A DNA stretch of 64,000 nucleotides, taken from Folioceros fuciformis (lineage: Eukaryota > Anthocerotophyta > Anthocerotopsida > Anthocerotales). Below, piece by piece: positions 1 to 11,311 of the stretch. The position numbers and the translations under genes were made by a program. The stretch is from assembly GCA_049999805.1 (NCBI GenBank), contig JBNGIO010006231.1, positions 198,451 to 262,450 on the forward strand, written 5' to 3'. The first letter of the stretch is position 1, and the number at the start of each line of letters is the position of its first letter. Under the pieces are notes generated by a model, which was given only the letters and a program-made list of their open reading frames with translations, searched no databases and had not been told where the DNA came from.

Positions 1-699
1 ACCCTTCTTCTTTATCTCATAATGAGTCATTATTCGATAAAAAAATTAGCAATGAAATGATTTAATTAAGACCTTCTTTTCATCATACAAGCATATTTTC
101 CTTAATTAGTAGTACTTTAGAGTTGTTATTTTTAAAAAAATATAATATTTTTTCCTATATATATTCTTTAGCAAGTAATCCAAATTTCTTTTCAACGTTT
201 TCCAATGATGAAAAGAGCATCTTCCTTCCTTCTCAGCCTTTCAGCTTAGCCATACCCTCTCTTCATTAGACGCATTACACCTGACTATTATTTAAAAAGT
301 CACAAATTTCAAAACCTATTTACTTTTTTATTTCAATATAAATGCTTTTCAATCTTTCAATATACTATATAATATATACATACATTCCACATTACCCTAG
401 CACTAAATGCCCACAATTCTATCAAATTTTCATCGGGGTAATTTCACACATGGAACCTCAAGAGGCCCAACCTGCAATTCACTTCATTCCCCTCCACAAT
501 GATTGCTACCTCCTAGGCCCGAAGGCATACATTTTTCCAACACTTCTGAAATATAGTATATGCTCTGCACATTGCTGTCTCACACGGCTCGGTTCTTGAG
601 GGAGGACCTCCTCTTATGTGCAACTTAGATGCCGAAGATTACCATGCCGTCAGTTCGTACAATTACTCTACAGCTCCATGTACATACGGCAAGAGCAAC
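1..699. other. AT-rich non-coding DNA
   Basis: Strongly AT-rich for roughly the first 550 bases, with many A and T runs, unlike the balanced composition of the genes that follow. Only short, low-complexity reading frames are present and none resembles a protein family I know. The last 100 bases or so, before the sucrose-phosphate synthase stop codon, return to normal composition and probably include its 3' UTR. The composition resembles the AT-rich block at 49141-51000. Confidence 0.6.
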
Positions 700-3600
700 T
701 TAGAGACCACTCCTTTCGACGTTCTCCATTACCTCCTTTATCCGCTCTGAAGTGTACTCATCCAATGTGATAACATTGGGAGAATTCCGATCATAAAAGT
801 CATCTCTAGTACAACCCCTACGAGCTCGCAGAAGGGTCTCCGAGCCTGTTTCAACCCCCTTGCTCAACATGACTGTCTTGTGGGTGCCGGACAGCAGCTC
901 TTCATAATCTGTATCCCCCGATTCACCCACTAGCAGGATCATGTTGGCAACGTTAACCCCCCAGCGGACAAAGAAGTACCTGCATAGGCGTCGTTATATG
1001 AGCAGAATGAACCATAAATTCTCTGACGTTCACCAATCCTGAAAGGTTATATCACATGTTTGAATCATATTCATGCTTTTCTTTCTACCTCAAGGCTTGG
1101 GAGCGCGATGCCAGTAGAGGGAGCAGATGGAGCTTCGTAGCAGCCTGACAGTATACTACGTGACATCGCAGTCCACGTAACCGTAAATGCGTCCGTAGCT
1201 CACTAACAGCTGGTGCCTGGACAAAGCGAACTCGATGTGAGTGACTATTAGTGACAGTGGTGGCGGTCCACTCTGCACAAGCTAGGGTCCAAATCCAAAC
1301 AAAAAAAACCCTTGAATTCGAACAAGAAAAACGAAGTGCTGAAGTCAATGCTGCTTACAGTAGATTGATCGGCGACTTCATACGCTAAACAGTGTGCATT
1401 GCTGCGCTTATCATCTTCTTCTAGCGCTCGATTTCCCTCTCCCTTTCCAGATTCAGCCTCCTTGTCTACATCAAATTCCGCAATAAACCGGGCCATAGTC
1501 TTCTTTAAGCCCTCACCGCCCCACCTATATTCGATATGATGTACGTAATGAGGGTCAACTACAAATCTTGACCCAGATGAGGTTCGATCAGATGGGTAAT
1601 AAAGTTCACTGCCACTGCTAGATATAACAGCATCAAAGTCGCTTGCTGCCAAGCCTGCCTTGTCCACAAATTCCTCAACTTCTGAGATGGTTAGCGAGGT
1701 CGACAAGACCACCCCAGCATTTCGACTGCCTGATTTGAAATCCTTAAGCACTCCTCGCACAATGTCTAAGAACCCAGGAGTGAGCTCGCCAGAGGCAGAG
1801 TAGGCGTCAATCGCAACAATGATGAGACGTTTCCTTGATCGAAGAAGTGGGCCTCGATGCCCCACTCCATCCTTACGACCAGTGGCGTTGCCACCATTCG
1901 TGTTGCCATCCATGCCTTCGTTCGTGTGTCCAGTCATGTGTCCATCGACGTGGTCATCAGAACCAGCCTCATTCCCCTCCTTCATGGGCTCAAGCTTTCC
2001 CTGAGAACGTCTACCAGCCGTCTTCCCTTCACTGCAACTTATCACAACCTCAGCACATTCTTTGTTGAACGACCCAATTAACCTTTCCCCATCAATAGAG
2101 AGCCGGAGATCACGAATATCCCCAACAGAGTCTCCTTGGGATTCTGTCTCTGCATCGCCATCTGGTGATGGCTCACTTTGCCACTGGGGATGGCGCATTC
2201 GGCATAGAGCAATCCGGTCCAAATATTTACGGCAGTGCTCCGGCCAAGAGTAGAGATGAATGTTTTTCAGCCCTTTGCGACGACACTCATTCCAAAGTGA
2301 TCGGTCTGACAGCAACTTCAGCAGTGCTTCAGATATAGATTTATGATCATGAGGATCCACCAAGATACCATTGCTGAGAGCCTGCACAAAGTTGAGCGTC
2401 AGACCAAACGCCCTCATTCTAAAAAATCAGAAATCGGGTATGGGTCCGTCAAGGGGTGCTTACTTGTAGAATATCATTGGGTCCACCATTTTTTGTGGCC
2501 ACCACCGGCAGCCCATGAGCCGCTGCCTGTGCAAACAAATAATTGGGATGATCGATAGCCCCAATATTCGCAATGAAGACAGCAAAAAAGCGTGGCAAAT
2601 GTGGCAAGGCAAAATGAACAGATTGGCATGAACCTCAATTAGTGTAAGCCCAAAGGGTTCAACCAGTGCTGGATTTACGAACACACCCTGTCAGAGCAGT
2701 GTTGCAGTCTTGAGTCAGTTGACCACGAAAAGTTACCACTGCAGAATGACAAGCAAATGCTGAACTAACCGCCGGCCTTCAGAGAGGCCTAACCTTTGTC
2801 TTGGCTGCTAGACGATATATATCAGGTACTTCACTCTGCCTGTGCTTCTTCGGATATGCAACTTGACCGTAAAGATCATACTTGTCGATCAACTGAAACG
2901 TTGTCTTGAGTACAGAAGCGTTGCCCGCAGACATGTCATCTAGCTCCTCTCTATTTCCCATGATCAAAGTCTGCAGGTCAAGAAATGCAATGAGAAGAAA
3001 AAACTGAGCAACTTATCATGCTCCAGGACAAATGCCCTTACCGCAAGAACTAATACTGAAATACACACCAAACCACCTGGAATTCCGCAGACATAGGAAT
3101 TGTCAATCCCAAGTCTTCAACTGCTAGAGACCCAGACACACTTACCAGGTTTGCAAGCTCCCGGAGCTGCTTGCAATTTCCAAACGCATTTATCAATGTT
3201 GGTATGTTCTTCTTGGGATCAGGGCGAGCTAGTGCCAAAATCATGGGCTTATGTGGATTCGATAAGAACTTCATGATCTGCCAATTACGAAAAAGACTTT
3301 GCAGTCAAAAAAAAATAAAAAATCGAATGCAGCATGCAGGAGGATCCTTGACAGCCAGTGCACTGAAACTTGAACAAATTCCCGCACAACAATCTTCACT
3401 TACTTCACCCCAAATCGGAGGATCTGCTCGAGGCGACATTGGTGTCAGGACAGATGCATCAGAGCCAGTGAACGCCACCGTGTCCACATCAGCGTCGAGA
3501 ACATCGCCAGCATCTTGGACTACTACATGACTGAAGTCCATTCCAGGAGGAATGACCTGTGGTCACACGCAGGCCCACTTCACACATTTTTACGCTTCCA

Positions 3601-5416
3601 ACCACAAGGACACAAGGCTATCCCACTAACCAGTTCCAATCAAAGAGACAGGAGCTCTACAGCTACCGCCTGTGCATTCAGCTTACCGCCATTAGTGGCA
3701 TGTATCGCCCGTGACAGCTTAGCCCCTTCTTTGCTCGTGCCCGGAGTTTCTTCTCTAATTTGACATCATACCCGTCATAGATGCCCCACTGTTCGTTTAT
3801 CTCCTGACTTGTGCTTGTGATTACAAGCTCTGCTGCATCTAGGGACAGCTCCTCGGCTTCGATTCTCCTCATTATCTTGTACGTACTATTGATATCTTCC
3901 TCAGATTTTTTCCCCTGCTTGAGGAGCTGTTCGAGCTTGTTGCGTCCTAAAGAATGACCGGTTAACACCATAGGTACACTAAGAGCCCCAGACAACAAAG
4001 CAGCAATGTCACCGGCGTCTGCATAGTGACCATGAATAACATATGGCCACACGTGCCCCCCACGATCCATCTGCTCTCCAAGAACTTTGGACATCTGCAT
4101 AATGTGAGTCAGAGCCCCATCCACAAACTCCTGGATGTAAGGCCATAGAGACTCTTTGGGTAGATACTTATCCCTTGGTCCGCATGGAATACGAACAATG
4201 TAAGCACCACTGCTCTCTCCAGCTTCTGAATGAGCATCCATGCCAGTCAACATTTCTGCTGGTTCCCCATAACTCCAGTCCACATTAGGCCCACATATCT
4301 GACGAGTCAACAAGTCAACCCTGTACACCTCAGGCATCTGCGCCAGAGCCCTTGCAAGCTCAACGACGTATTTCACCTGTTCAATTCCAGGCAACCCAAA
4401 CTCATGTACCGTCCAATCCAGTATAGGTGATTCATAGACAGAAAGAAAAAAACTAGGTACCAAAGCCCATACCTGGCCTCCAGTGTCAGAGTCTCGCCCA
4501 AGCTCCATGTTGTCTCCTCGCACCAGGCCATGCAAACTATTGTCCCAACACCGAACTCATTAGCAGCTACGCAAACGTTGCAACATCCCAAAGGCAGCAA
4601 CTCGTCATGCAGAATCGTTAGGGCACGAGACGTGAAATCGACATGTGCAAGCTACATTGAACGTCATACATTGAGCTACTTAGAATAGATCATCTTCTAA
4701 CTCACCTGATGAGAACCACGTACAAATGCCTATCCGGGGTGGGGAGAGGATCTGCATCAGTTCCAGAATCCGAGCTCGTCCTTGCCAACTTTATCTCGTT
4801 TTCAGGGGATGGATCAGGTTTTTCCGCCTCGGACAAATCTTCGGACATGTCCTCTATAGCCTCGCTAAGACTCTTATCCTCCTCAGTTTGTCGCGTTGCA
4901 GCCCGTTTGGCTTCCTCCACGCCAAGCTGACAAAACCGAGCCGAATCACTATCAGCTGGCTCCTAGACTAGAATAGCTCGAGTCCTCCAAACCAACAACG
5001 GACATGCAGGAGCAGGCAGAGGATGAAAGCCTCTCGAGTTTGATCTAATTGCTTTGACAAGTCAATCGGAGTACACACCAGTCTCTTCCTGCGAGCCAAG
5101 TGCCAGATCCTCCAGCACATGTTCTCGAGTCGGCCAGCCCTCGAAAGTCCATTTCTGGCGACCGCAGCCTGCCGTCACCAGGATCCTCATGAGCCACCGA
5201 TGCAACACAACAAGACTTCCGCAGCTGATCAAAATTCACACCACGCCTCACCTGACTCCAGGAGTGGAAGAGCGACTTCTCGTCGTATCCCGTAACCGTA
5301 GCCACGAAATACTTAGCAGCGGGACTGTCATTCTGCAAGACGTCGCAGGAGCGGAGATCTTCCTCTCCTGTATCCAAAATCGCCTCCAGGTAGCCATTCA
5401 ACCACTCGTTCTGCAT
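700..5416 (-). CDS. SPS: Sucrose-phosphate synthase, 13 exons
   Basis: Makes sucrose 6-phosphate from UDP-glucose and fructose 6-phosphate in the cytosol. Rebuilt exons, 5' to 3': 5416-5252, 5168-5079, 4926-4706, 4536-4473, 4376-3687, 3556-3404, 3277-3146, 2970-2794, 2687-2634, 2526-2464, 2381-1359, 1216-1089, 979-700. All phases match, giving about 1079 residues, the usual family length. Visible signatures are the N-terminal [40 protein letters not shown], the GT4 donor-site EX7E motif in EPFGLTLIE, and a C-terminal sucrose-phosphatase-like domain (from about residue 800). An ARTSSDS stretch near residue 135 lies where angiosperm enzymes carry a regulatory phosphoserine; that role is inferred. 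The start at 5416 was chosen because it aligns with known N-termini; in-frame ATGs at 5425 and 5458 are alternatives. A His/Asn/Gly-rich low-complexity linker precedes the C-terminal domain. The gene is head-to-head with UBA1. Confidence 0.95.
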
Positions 5417-6369
5417 TGCGCCCATTCCGCTCGTACGGTATCCGCAGGAGTCGTGCACCGCTGTCCTGGGGAGCAGAAGGCCGGGAGGGCAAGCGAATTC
5501 ACGGTTTCAAGAAGCAAACAATCACAAGAACCCGGGCAGGCAAGCAGTACTTCTAAACCCCTTCCCCGCAATCAGATCACAGGAAGGCCGCAGCCATGCT
5601 CAGGGAGGAGGATGGCCACAGGACCGAGTCTTGTAGCTAGCTTGGCTGGACGAATGTGGAAACGGCAGACAACGGTGGCACCTTGTCTGGAAGATCAAAC
5701 TCAACTGAAATGCTTGTTGCTATTTCACAGCTCTTGGAAGCTCAAGTAGGCAATAGCAGCCGAAATGGGAAGAAGAAAAACCATGAGATTGCGGGAGCCT
5801 GCCATTGGAGGTGGCGGGAGCGACAATGAAAGCGGCAGCTGGAGGGACTTGAATCGTGCCTTCTTTCATTTCTGAACATACCAAGTGTCGCACTGGGCAC
5901 CTGGCACGTGGCGGCATTGTATGCTCGAATGGTCACAAATCCGCAATGCTCTGTTGAAATTAAAAAAAAACACACACATAAGGAATAATTTCTCAGCATC
6001 CGCAGTACCACCGCGAACATGCCCCCCCTTTCTCGCACGTCGCAAACCCTACACATATTTAACGTGGTTTTCCAGTCCCGAACGGTCCTTCTGTCTCCTT
6101 GGGACGGCTTTTACGATTCACTTGAGCGAATCGGAAAACCGGATCGTGAATCTTACAGCACTGTGGAGTAGTTAACAAGAATGAGGAATTAGTAGCCAGA
6201 AAGTAAGGATCAGGGAGGATGATGAGGAATGATCCGGGAGGTAATTTCTGAAATATTTACTGGAAGCCGTGGTACTTTGTTCGGATACGAACAGGGCCTT
6301 ATAACCCCCACATCGGTATTGGGCATATGTTCACGACGCAGCTTTCTCCCTCCTTGGCCAGAAGTGACT
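5417..6369. promoter_or_regulatory. Shared upstream region of SPS and UBA1
   Basis: About 950 bases between the divergent SPS and UBA1 start codons. Frames on both strands are open over long stretches but match no family and overlap each other, so I read them as chance. A TATA-like stretch (catattta, about 6051-6058) sits some 310 bases upstream of the UBA1 ATG. No other element stands out. Confidence 0.5.
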
Positions 6370-9300
6370 ATGCCTGAGGTGGCCGGCGGAAAAAGGATTG
6401 CACGCAACGGTGGTGGGGAAGACGAGGAGGGTGCTGCGCGCTACGAGAATCACGTGAAGCGGCCGCGGAGTGAAGGCGCGGGCGCTAGCCGAGATTTGTT
6501 CGTAGGGCGACTCGTCAGCCTGCGCTCCATGGCTGCCGACATCTCGCCTTCTCCAGCCGAGGATGTGGAAATCGACGAGGACCTGCACAGTCGGCAGCTG
6601 GCCGTCTACGGCCGCGAGACAATGCGCCGCCTCTTCGGTGCCAACGTGCTGGTTTCGGGTTTACGCGGCTTGGGGGTCGAAATCGGTCAGCTTCCTGCCT
6701 TCGATCACGTCCTTCTCGAATGTGCGATCTCTTCTTGCATAGTATCTGCAGCAGATGTGAATTGCGCCTCTGCGGCGATTCCGCTTTCGAAGATGATGGA
6801 ATCGGTGTCAAAGTGCGCCGTCTAGCATGCCTGGTACCCCCATGCGCATCTCGCTTGGGAATGGAATATTAGGTTAGTGCCAGGTCTCGTGTGGTTTAGG
6901 GTTCCGGGGGGGTGTGTTTGATGTGTTTGCGGGGATGTGGGATGCATCGTCCGTAGAGCCATCGGGTCTTTGCTTTTTGCAATTTCATGCCAAGTGCCAT
7001 CTGGGGCAACTCCAGCGAGTTTTCATGCTATGGTGTGTGCGGTGTGCTGACTTCTTCCTCTTCGTTGAGTGCTCGTGTTGGACATTTTCTGACCGCTGAC
7101 GTGGTATAATGTTTGTCGGGTTAGTGATTGCAACGTTTCAGCTGATTTAGTTGCAAGTTTCTGTGTCGTTGAATAGGTGTTTAGTCTGGGAAGGGCACGT
7201 CTTGGATAAGATTTCTTCATTCAAATGAAATATCACCTGCCAAAAAATTGATTCAAGTCCCTTTACTCTGGTTCTTGGGTGTGCTTACTGAGTGCAGCGA
7301 AGAACATTATTTTGGCTGGAGTCAAATCCGTAACCCTGCATGATACCGGATCAGTCGAACTATGGGATTTATCATCGCAGTTCTACTTCTTAGAGTCGGA
7401 CGTGGGGAAGAACAGGGCTGTAGCTTGTGCCGACAAGCTGAAGGAGCTTAATGTAGCTGTTGGTGTCTCAACGTACACAAGCGAGCTTTCAGAGGAGATC
7501 CTCTCTAATTTCCAGGTGTGCACTGGCTCAGTGTTTGGAGTGCCAATCCTTGCAGTGCCTACCAGATAGCATTGCTGCTTTTTGGTGTTGAAAGGATGAA
7601 ATTTGTCACTGATTTGTACTCTGCCGCCAACGCTGCAGGTGGTTGTCTTCACTGATGTTACAATTGAAAAGGCTATTGAGTATAATGCTTTTTGTCATGC
7701 CCATCACATCCCTTTCATTAAGGCAGAAATTCGTGGAGTATTTGGGTCTGTTTTCTGCGACTTTGGTCCATCCTTCACTGTGGTTGATACTGATGGCGAG
7801 GAGCCACATTCAGGCATTATTGCTTCCATAAGCAATGATAACCCTGCACTTGTATCTTGTGTGGATGATGAGAGGCTGGAGTTTGAAGATGGAGATTTGG
7901 TCGTGTTTTCTGAGGTGCATGGAATGGTAGAGTTGAATGATGGAGTACCAAGGAGAATCAGGAGTGCAAGGCTAAACTCGTTTCAGCTAGAGGAGGACGC
8001 CACACATTACGGGCAGTATGAGAAGGGTGGCATTGTGGTGCAAGTGAAGCAGCCCAAGGTTCTAACTTTCAAGCCCTTCAAGCAAGCGCTCAGCAGCCCT
8101 GGTGAATTCCTTTTGAGTGACTATGCGAAGTTCAACGGGCCACCTTTGCTCCATGTAGCGTTCCAGGCACTTGATGCTTTCCAGAGCAAGACAGGAAGGT
8201 TGCCACTCCCTGCATCTGAGGAGGATGCCTTGAGGTTCATAGAGATCGCCAAAAGTGTCAATGATGCGTCTGGTGAGCAAAAACTGGAGTCTCTGGACGA
8301 AACCGTGTTGAAGCATTTTGCCAGTGGGTCAAGGGCAGTGCTCAATCCCATGGCAGCCATGTTCGGGGGAATTGTTGGTCAAGAGGTCGTAAAGGCTGCC
8401 TCCGGAAAATTCCACCCCATTCATCAGGTACAGTTTCATATTGGTCTGGAAAAGGCATCTGAGTTGTTTTTCGAAGTAATGACATGCATGTCTGTCTTTC
8501 GTTGTGTCCTCGTAGAACTGCTTCAATGTTCCAGGTTCCTGCCTTACGATAGCAGTCGTGTGATTGCAGTTTTTCTACTTCGATTCTGTGGAATCTCTTC
8601 CTCTGAATCCCCTTTCTCCTGAAGATGTGAAGCCTATAGGGTCACGATATGATGCCCAAATTGCTGTTTTTGGGAAGGATCTGCAACAGAAGCTTGAGAA
8701 TGCAAAAGTCTTCGTTGTTGGTGCAGGAGCTCTTGGGTGCGAATTTTTAAAAAATCTTGCACTCATGGGTGTCTNNNNNNNNNNNNNNNNNNNNNNNNNN
8801 NNNNNNNNNNNNNNNNNNNNNNNNNNNNNNNNNNNNNNNNNNNNNNNNNNNNNNNNNNNNNNNNNNNNNNNNNNCTCATGGGTGTCTCGTGCGGAAAAGG
8901 GAAGTTGACAGTGACGGATGATGATGTTATAGAAAAGAGCAATTTGAGCAGGCAATTTTTGTTCCGGGATTGGAACATAGGGCAGGCAAAGTCCACGGTT
9001 GCCGCCACTGCCGCAGTGGCCATCAATCCCGCCCTGAGAATCGAAGCTTTGCAGAACAGAGTCAGTTCTGAAACGGAGAATGTTTTTGATGATGCATTTT
9101 GGGAAAGTCTCGATGTGGTTGTCAATGCCCTGGACAATGTAAATGCTAGGTTATACGTGGACTCCAGGTGTGTGTATTTTCAGAAGCCTTTATTGGAATC
9201 TGGTACTCTTGGAACCAAGTGCAACACGCAGATGGTGATTCCAAATGCAACAGAGAATTACGGCGCATCTAGAGATCCTCCAGAAAAGCAAGCCCCCATG

Positions 9301-10792
9301 TGCACTCTTCACTCCTTCCCACACAACATTGACCATTGTCTTACATGGGCAAGGTCGGAGTTTGAAGGTTTACTCGAGAAGACACCGACTGAGGCAAATG
9401 CCTACTTATCTGCTCCGGGCGAGTACGTGAAGGCTATGAGGACTGCTGGTGATGCCCAAGCACGAGAACTGATGGAACAAGTTGTTGCAGCACTGGTGAC
9501 AGAGAGGAGTACCACGTTTGACGATTGTTTGTATTGGGCCAGAGCAAGGTTCGAACTTTTATCATCTGCAATTGCCCCCCACATTCTTCCTTTGTGGGTC
9601 TTGTTTTGGGTGATCTCTCACTCTGTTAGATGCCGGTGATGCAAGTTTCTCACCTAGTTTCAACTGCAGGTTTGAGGATTACTTTTCAAATCGAGTGAAG
9701 CAGTTAACCTACACATTCCCTGAGGATGCTACCACCAGCACGGGGGCATTGTTTTGGTCCGCCCCGAAACGTTTCCCCCGAGCTTTGGAGTTCACTTCAA
9801 ATGACGTGGCATATCTCTCGTTTGTGGCCGCTGCCTCGATTCTGCGAGCCGAGGTGTATGGTGTCCCTGTACCTGACTGGGCTCATTCGCCGGCCCGATT
9901 AGCCGAGGTTGCAGACTCTATCAAGTTACCTCCGTTTTCACCAAAAGCAGGTGTGAAGATTGAGACAGATGAGAAGGCTACTACAATGAATGTGAATACC
10001 GTAGATGATGAAGCAGTCATTGAGCAGTTAATCAAGACCCTTGAAGCGGGAGCCGAGAGGCTGCCACCTGGGTTTCGCCTGAACCCTATTCAGTTTGAGA
10101 AGGTAGTGCTACAACCTTTTGTTTAGATCCGTGTTCTTTCCATTGCTGTGTGCCTTTGGGTTTGTTCAGCGTTGACACTTTCTTTGGGACCGCTGCAGGA
10201 TAACGATGCAAATTTCCATATGGACCTCATTGCTGGTCTGGCAAACATGCGGGCCAGGAACTATAGCATAACTGAGGTGGATAAGCTGAAAGCAAAGTTC
10301 ATAGCAGGTCGTATCATTCCTGCCATTGCTACCACAACTGCCATGGCAACGGGTCTGGTCTGCCTAGAGCTGTACAAGGTTCTTCTGGGTCACAAAGTGG
10401 ACAAGTATCGTAACACTTTTGCAAATCTGGCTTTACCACTCTTCTCCATGGCTGAGCCTGTGGAACCGAAGACCTTTAAGCATCAGGATCTGACGTGGTC
10501 GATATGGGACCGATGGGTTATCACTGGGGATTTGTCGTTGAAGCAGTTGCTGAGCTGGTTTAACGACAGAGGGTTGTCTGCCTACAGCATCTCATGTGGA
10601 CAGAGCCTGCTGTACAGCAGTTTGTTTCCCAGTCACAGAGACAGAATGGATAAGAAGGTGGCGGACTTGGCGAGGGATGTAGCGAAGCTTGAGATTGCTC
10701 CAAGCAGGCGCCATTTTGATGTCGTAGTTGCCTGCGAGGACGAGGAGGGAAATGATTTGGATGTGCCACTGGTTTCCATTTGTTTCCGTTGA
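6370..10792 (+). CDS. UBA1: Ubiquitin-activating enzyme E1
   Basis: Activates ubiquitin by adenylation and carries it as a thioester, feeding all E2 enzymes in cytosol and nucleus. Exons: 6370-6685, 7298-7515, 7639-8427, 8570-9548, 9670-10102, 10199-10792. Exon 4 contains a 100-N gap at 8775-8874. When the 13 bases repeated on both sides of the gap are counted once, the frame is intact and the protein is 1071 residues, typical for plant E1. Recognisable parts are [18 protein letters not shown] (inactive adenylation half), [19 protein letters not shown] (ATP-binding half), the catalytic cysteine in [17 protein letters not shown] (about residue 648) and the C-terminal ubiquitin-fold domain. The ATG at 6370 gives the usual acidic and basic N-terminal tail; the frame is open further upstream to 6229. 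Intron 1 (612 nt) is much longer than the others. Confidence 0.95.
8775..8874. other. 100-N assembly gap, probably spurious
   Basis: Exactly 100 Ns. The 13 bases before the gap (8762-8774) and the 13 after it (8875-8887) are identical. Joining them once restores an uninterrupted conserved E1 sequence ([15 protein letters not shown]). The two contigs therefore overlap and no sequence is missing. Confidence 0.9.
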
Positions 10793-11311
10793 TCGGACCA
10801 GCGGCACACGGTCGATCATGATTGCGGTGGTGACAATTATTTGTAGATTTAGTGCATTCGCGAGTTGAACTGGTCTCACGTAGGAAGCGAGAACAAACTC
10901 AACCCTCGCCGGCAGACCGAGTGCAGACTCGAATAATGTGTCGGGGCGAAGGCCTTGCCGTCATTGAAACCGCTTTTTGTTGCCATGTAAGTTTGGAAAC
11001 CCTGCGGACTTCGTAGGTGTATATCGACACCCACGTAGTAAAGTAAAGCCCAGGGTTTGTAAGCGAGCACCTAGTAGTATAACTGAAGTTTTGTGTAACA
11101 ACCCAAACGAATCTCGAAAACTTCCTTACCGGAACGTTTGTATTTCGCAAAAGTTCGAATTTCAGTACCTCCTTGCCTACCTACCCATCGTGCATTGTCA
11201 TTTCAAGGTGGTCCAAACTGTGTTCCGATCGCTCCGACGCTGTTGATGTAGCTTGTGCAAGCCAGGGAAGCTCGAAGCTTGAGAAAGGGACGCGGAGGCG
11301 AGCTGGTGGCA
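10793..11311. other. Intergenic, UBA1 to helicase
   Basis: About 500 bases with the UBA1 3' end and the helicase 5' region. Nothing distinctive is seen. An in-frame ATG at 11255 could extend the helicase N-terminus by 19 residues. Confidence 0.5.

Noticed and set aside
5079-5252. Apparent frameshift in SPS between RSPE and RLENMCW
   Set aside because: An intron with acceptor at 5169 (gacggcag) joins phase 0 to [19 protein letters not shown]; the RSPE resemblance is coincidental.
5054-5749. 231-codon plus-strand frame over the SPS 5' end
   Set aside because: It runs antisense through conserved SPS exons 1 and 2 and has no family resemblance.
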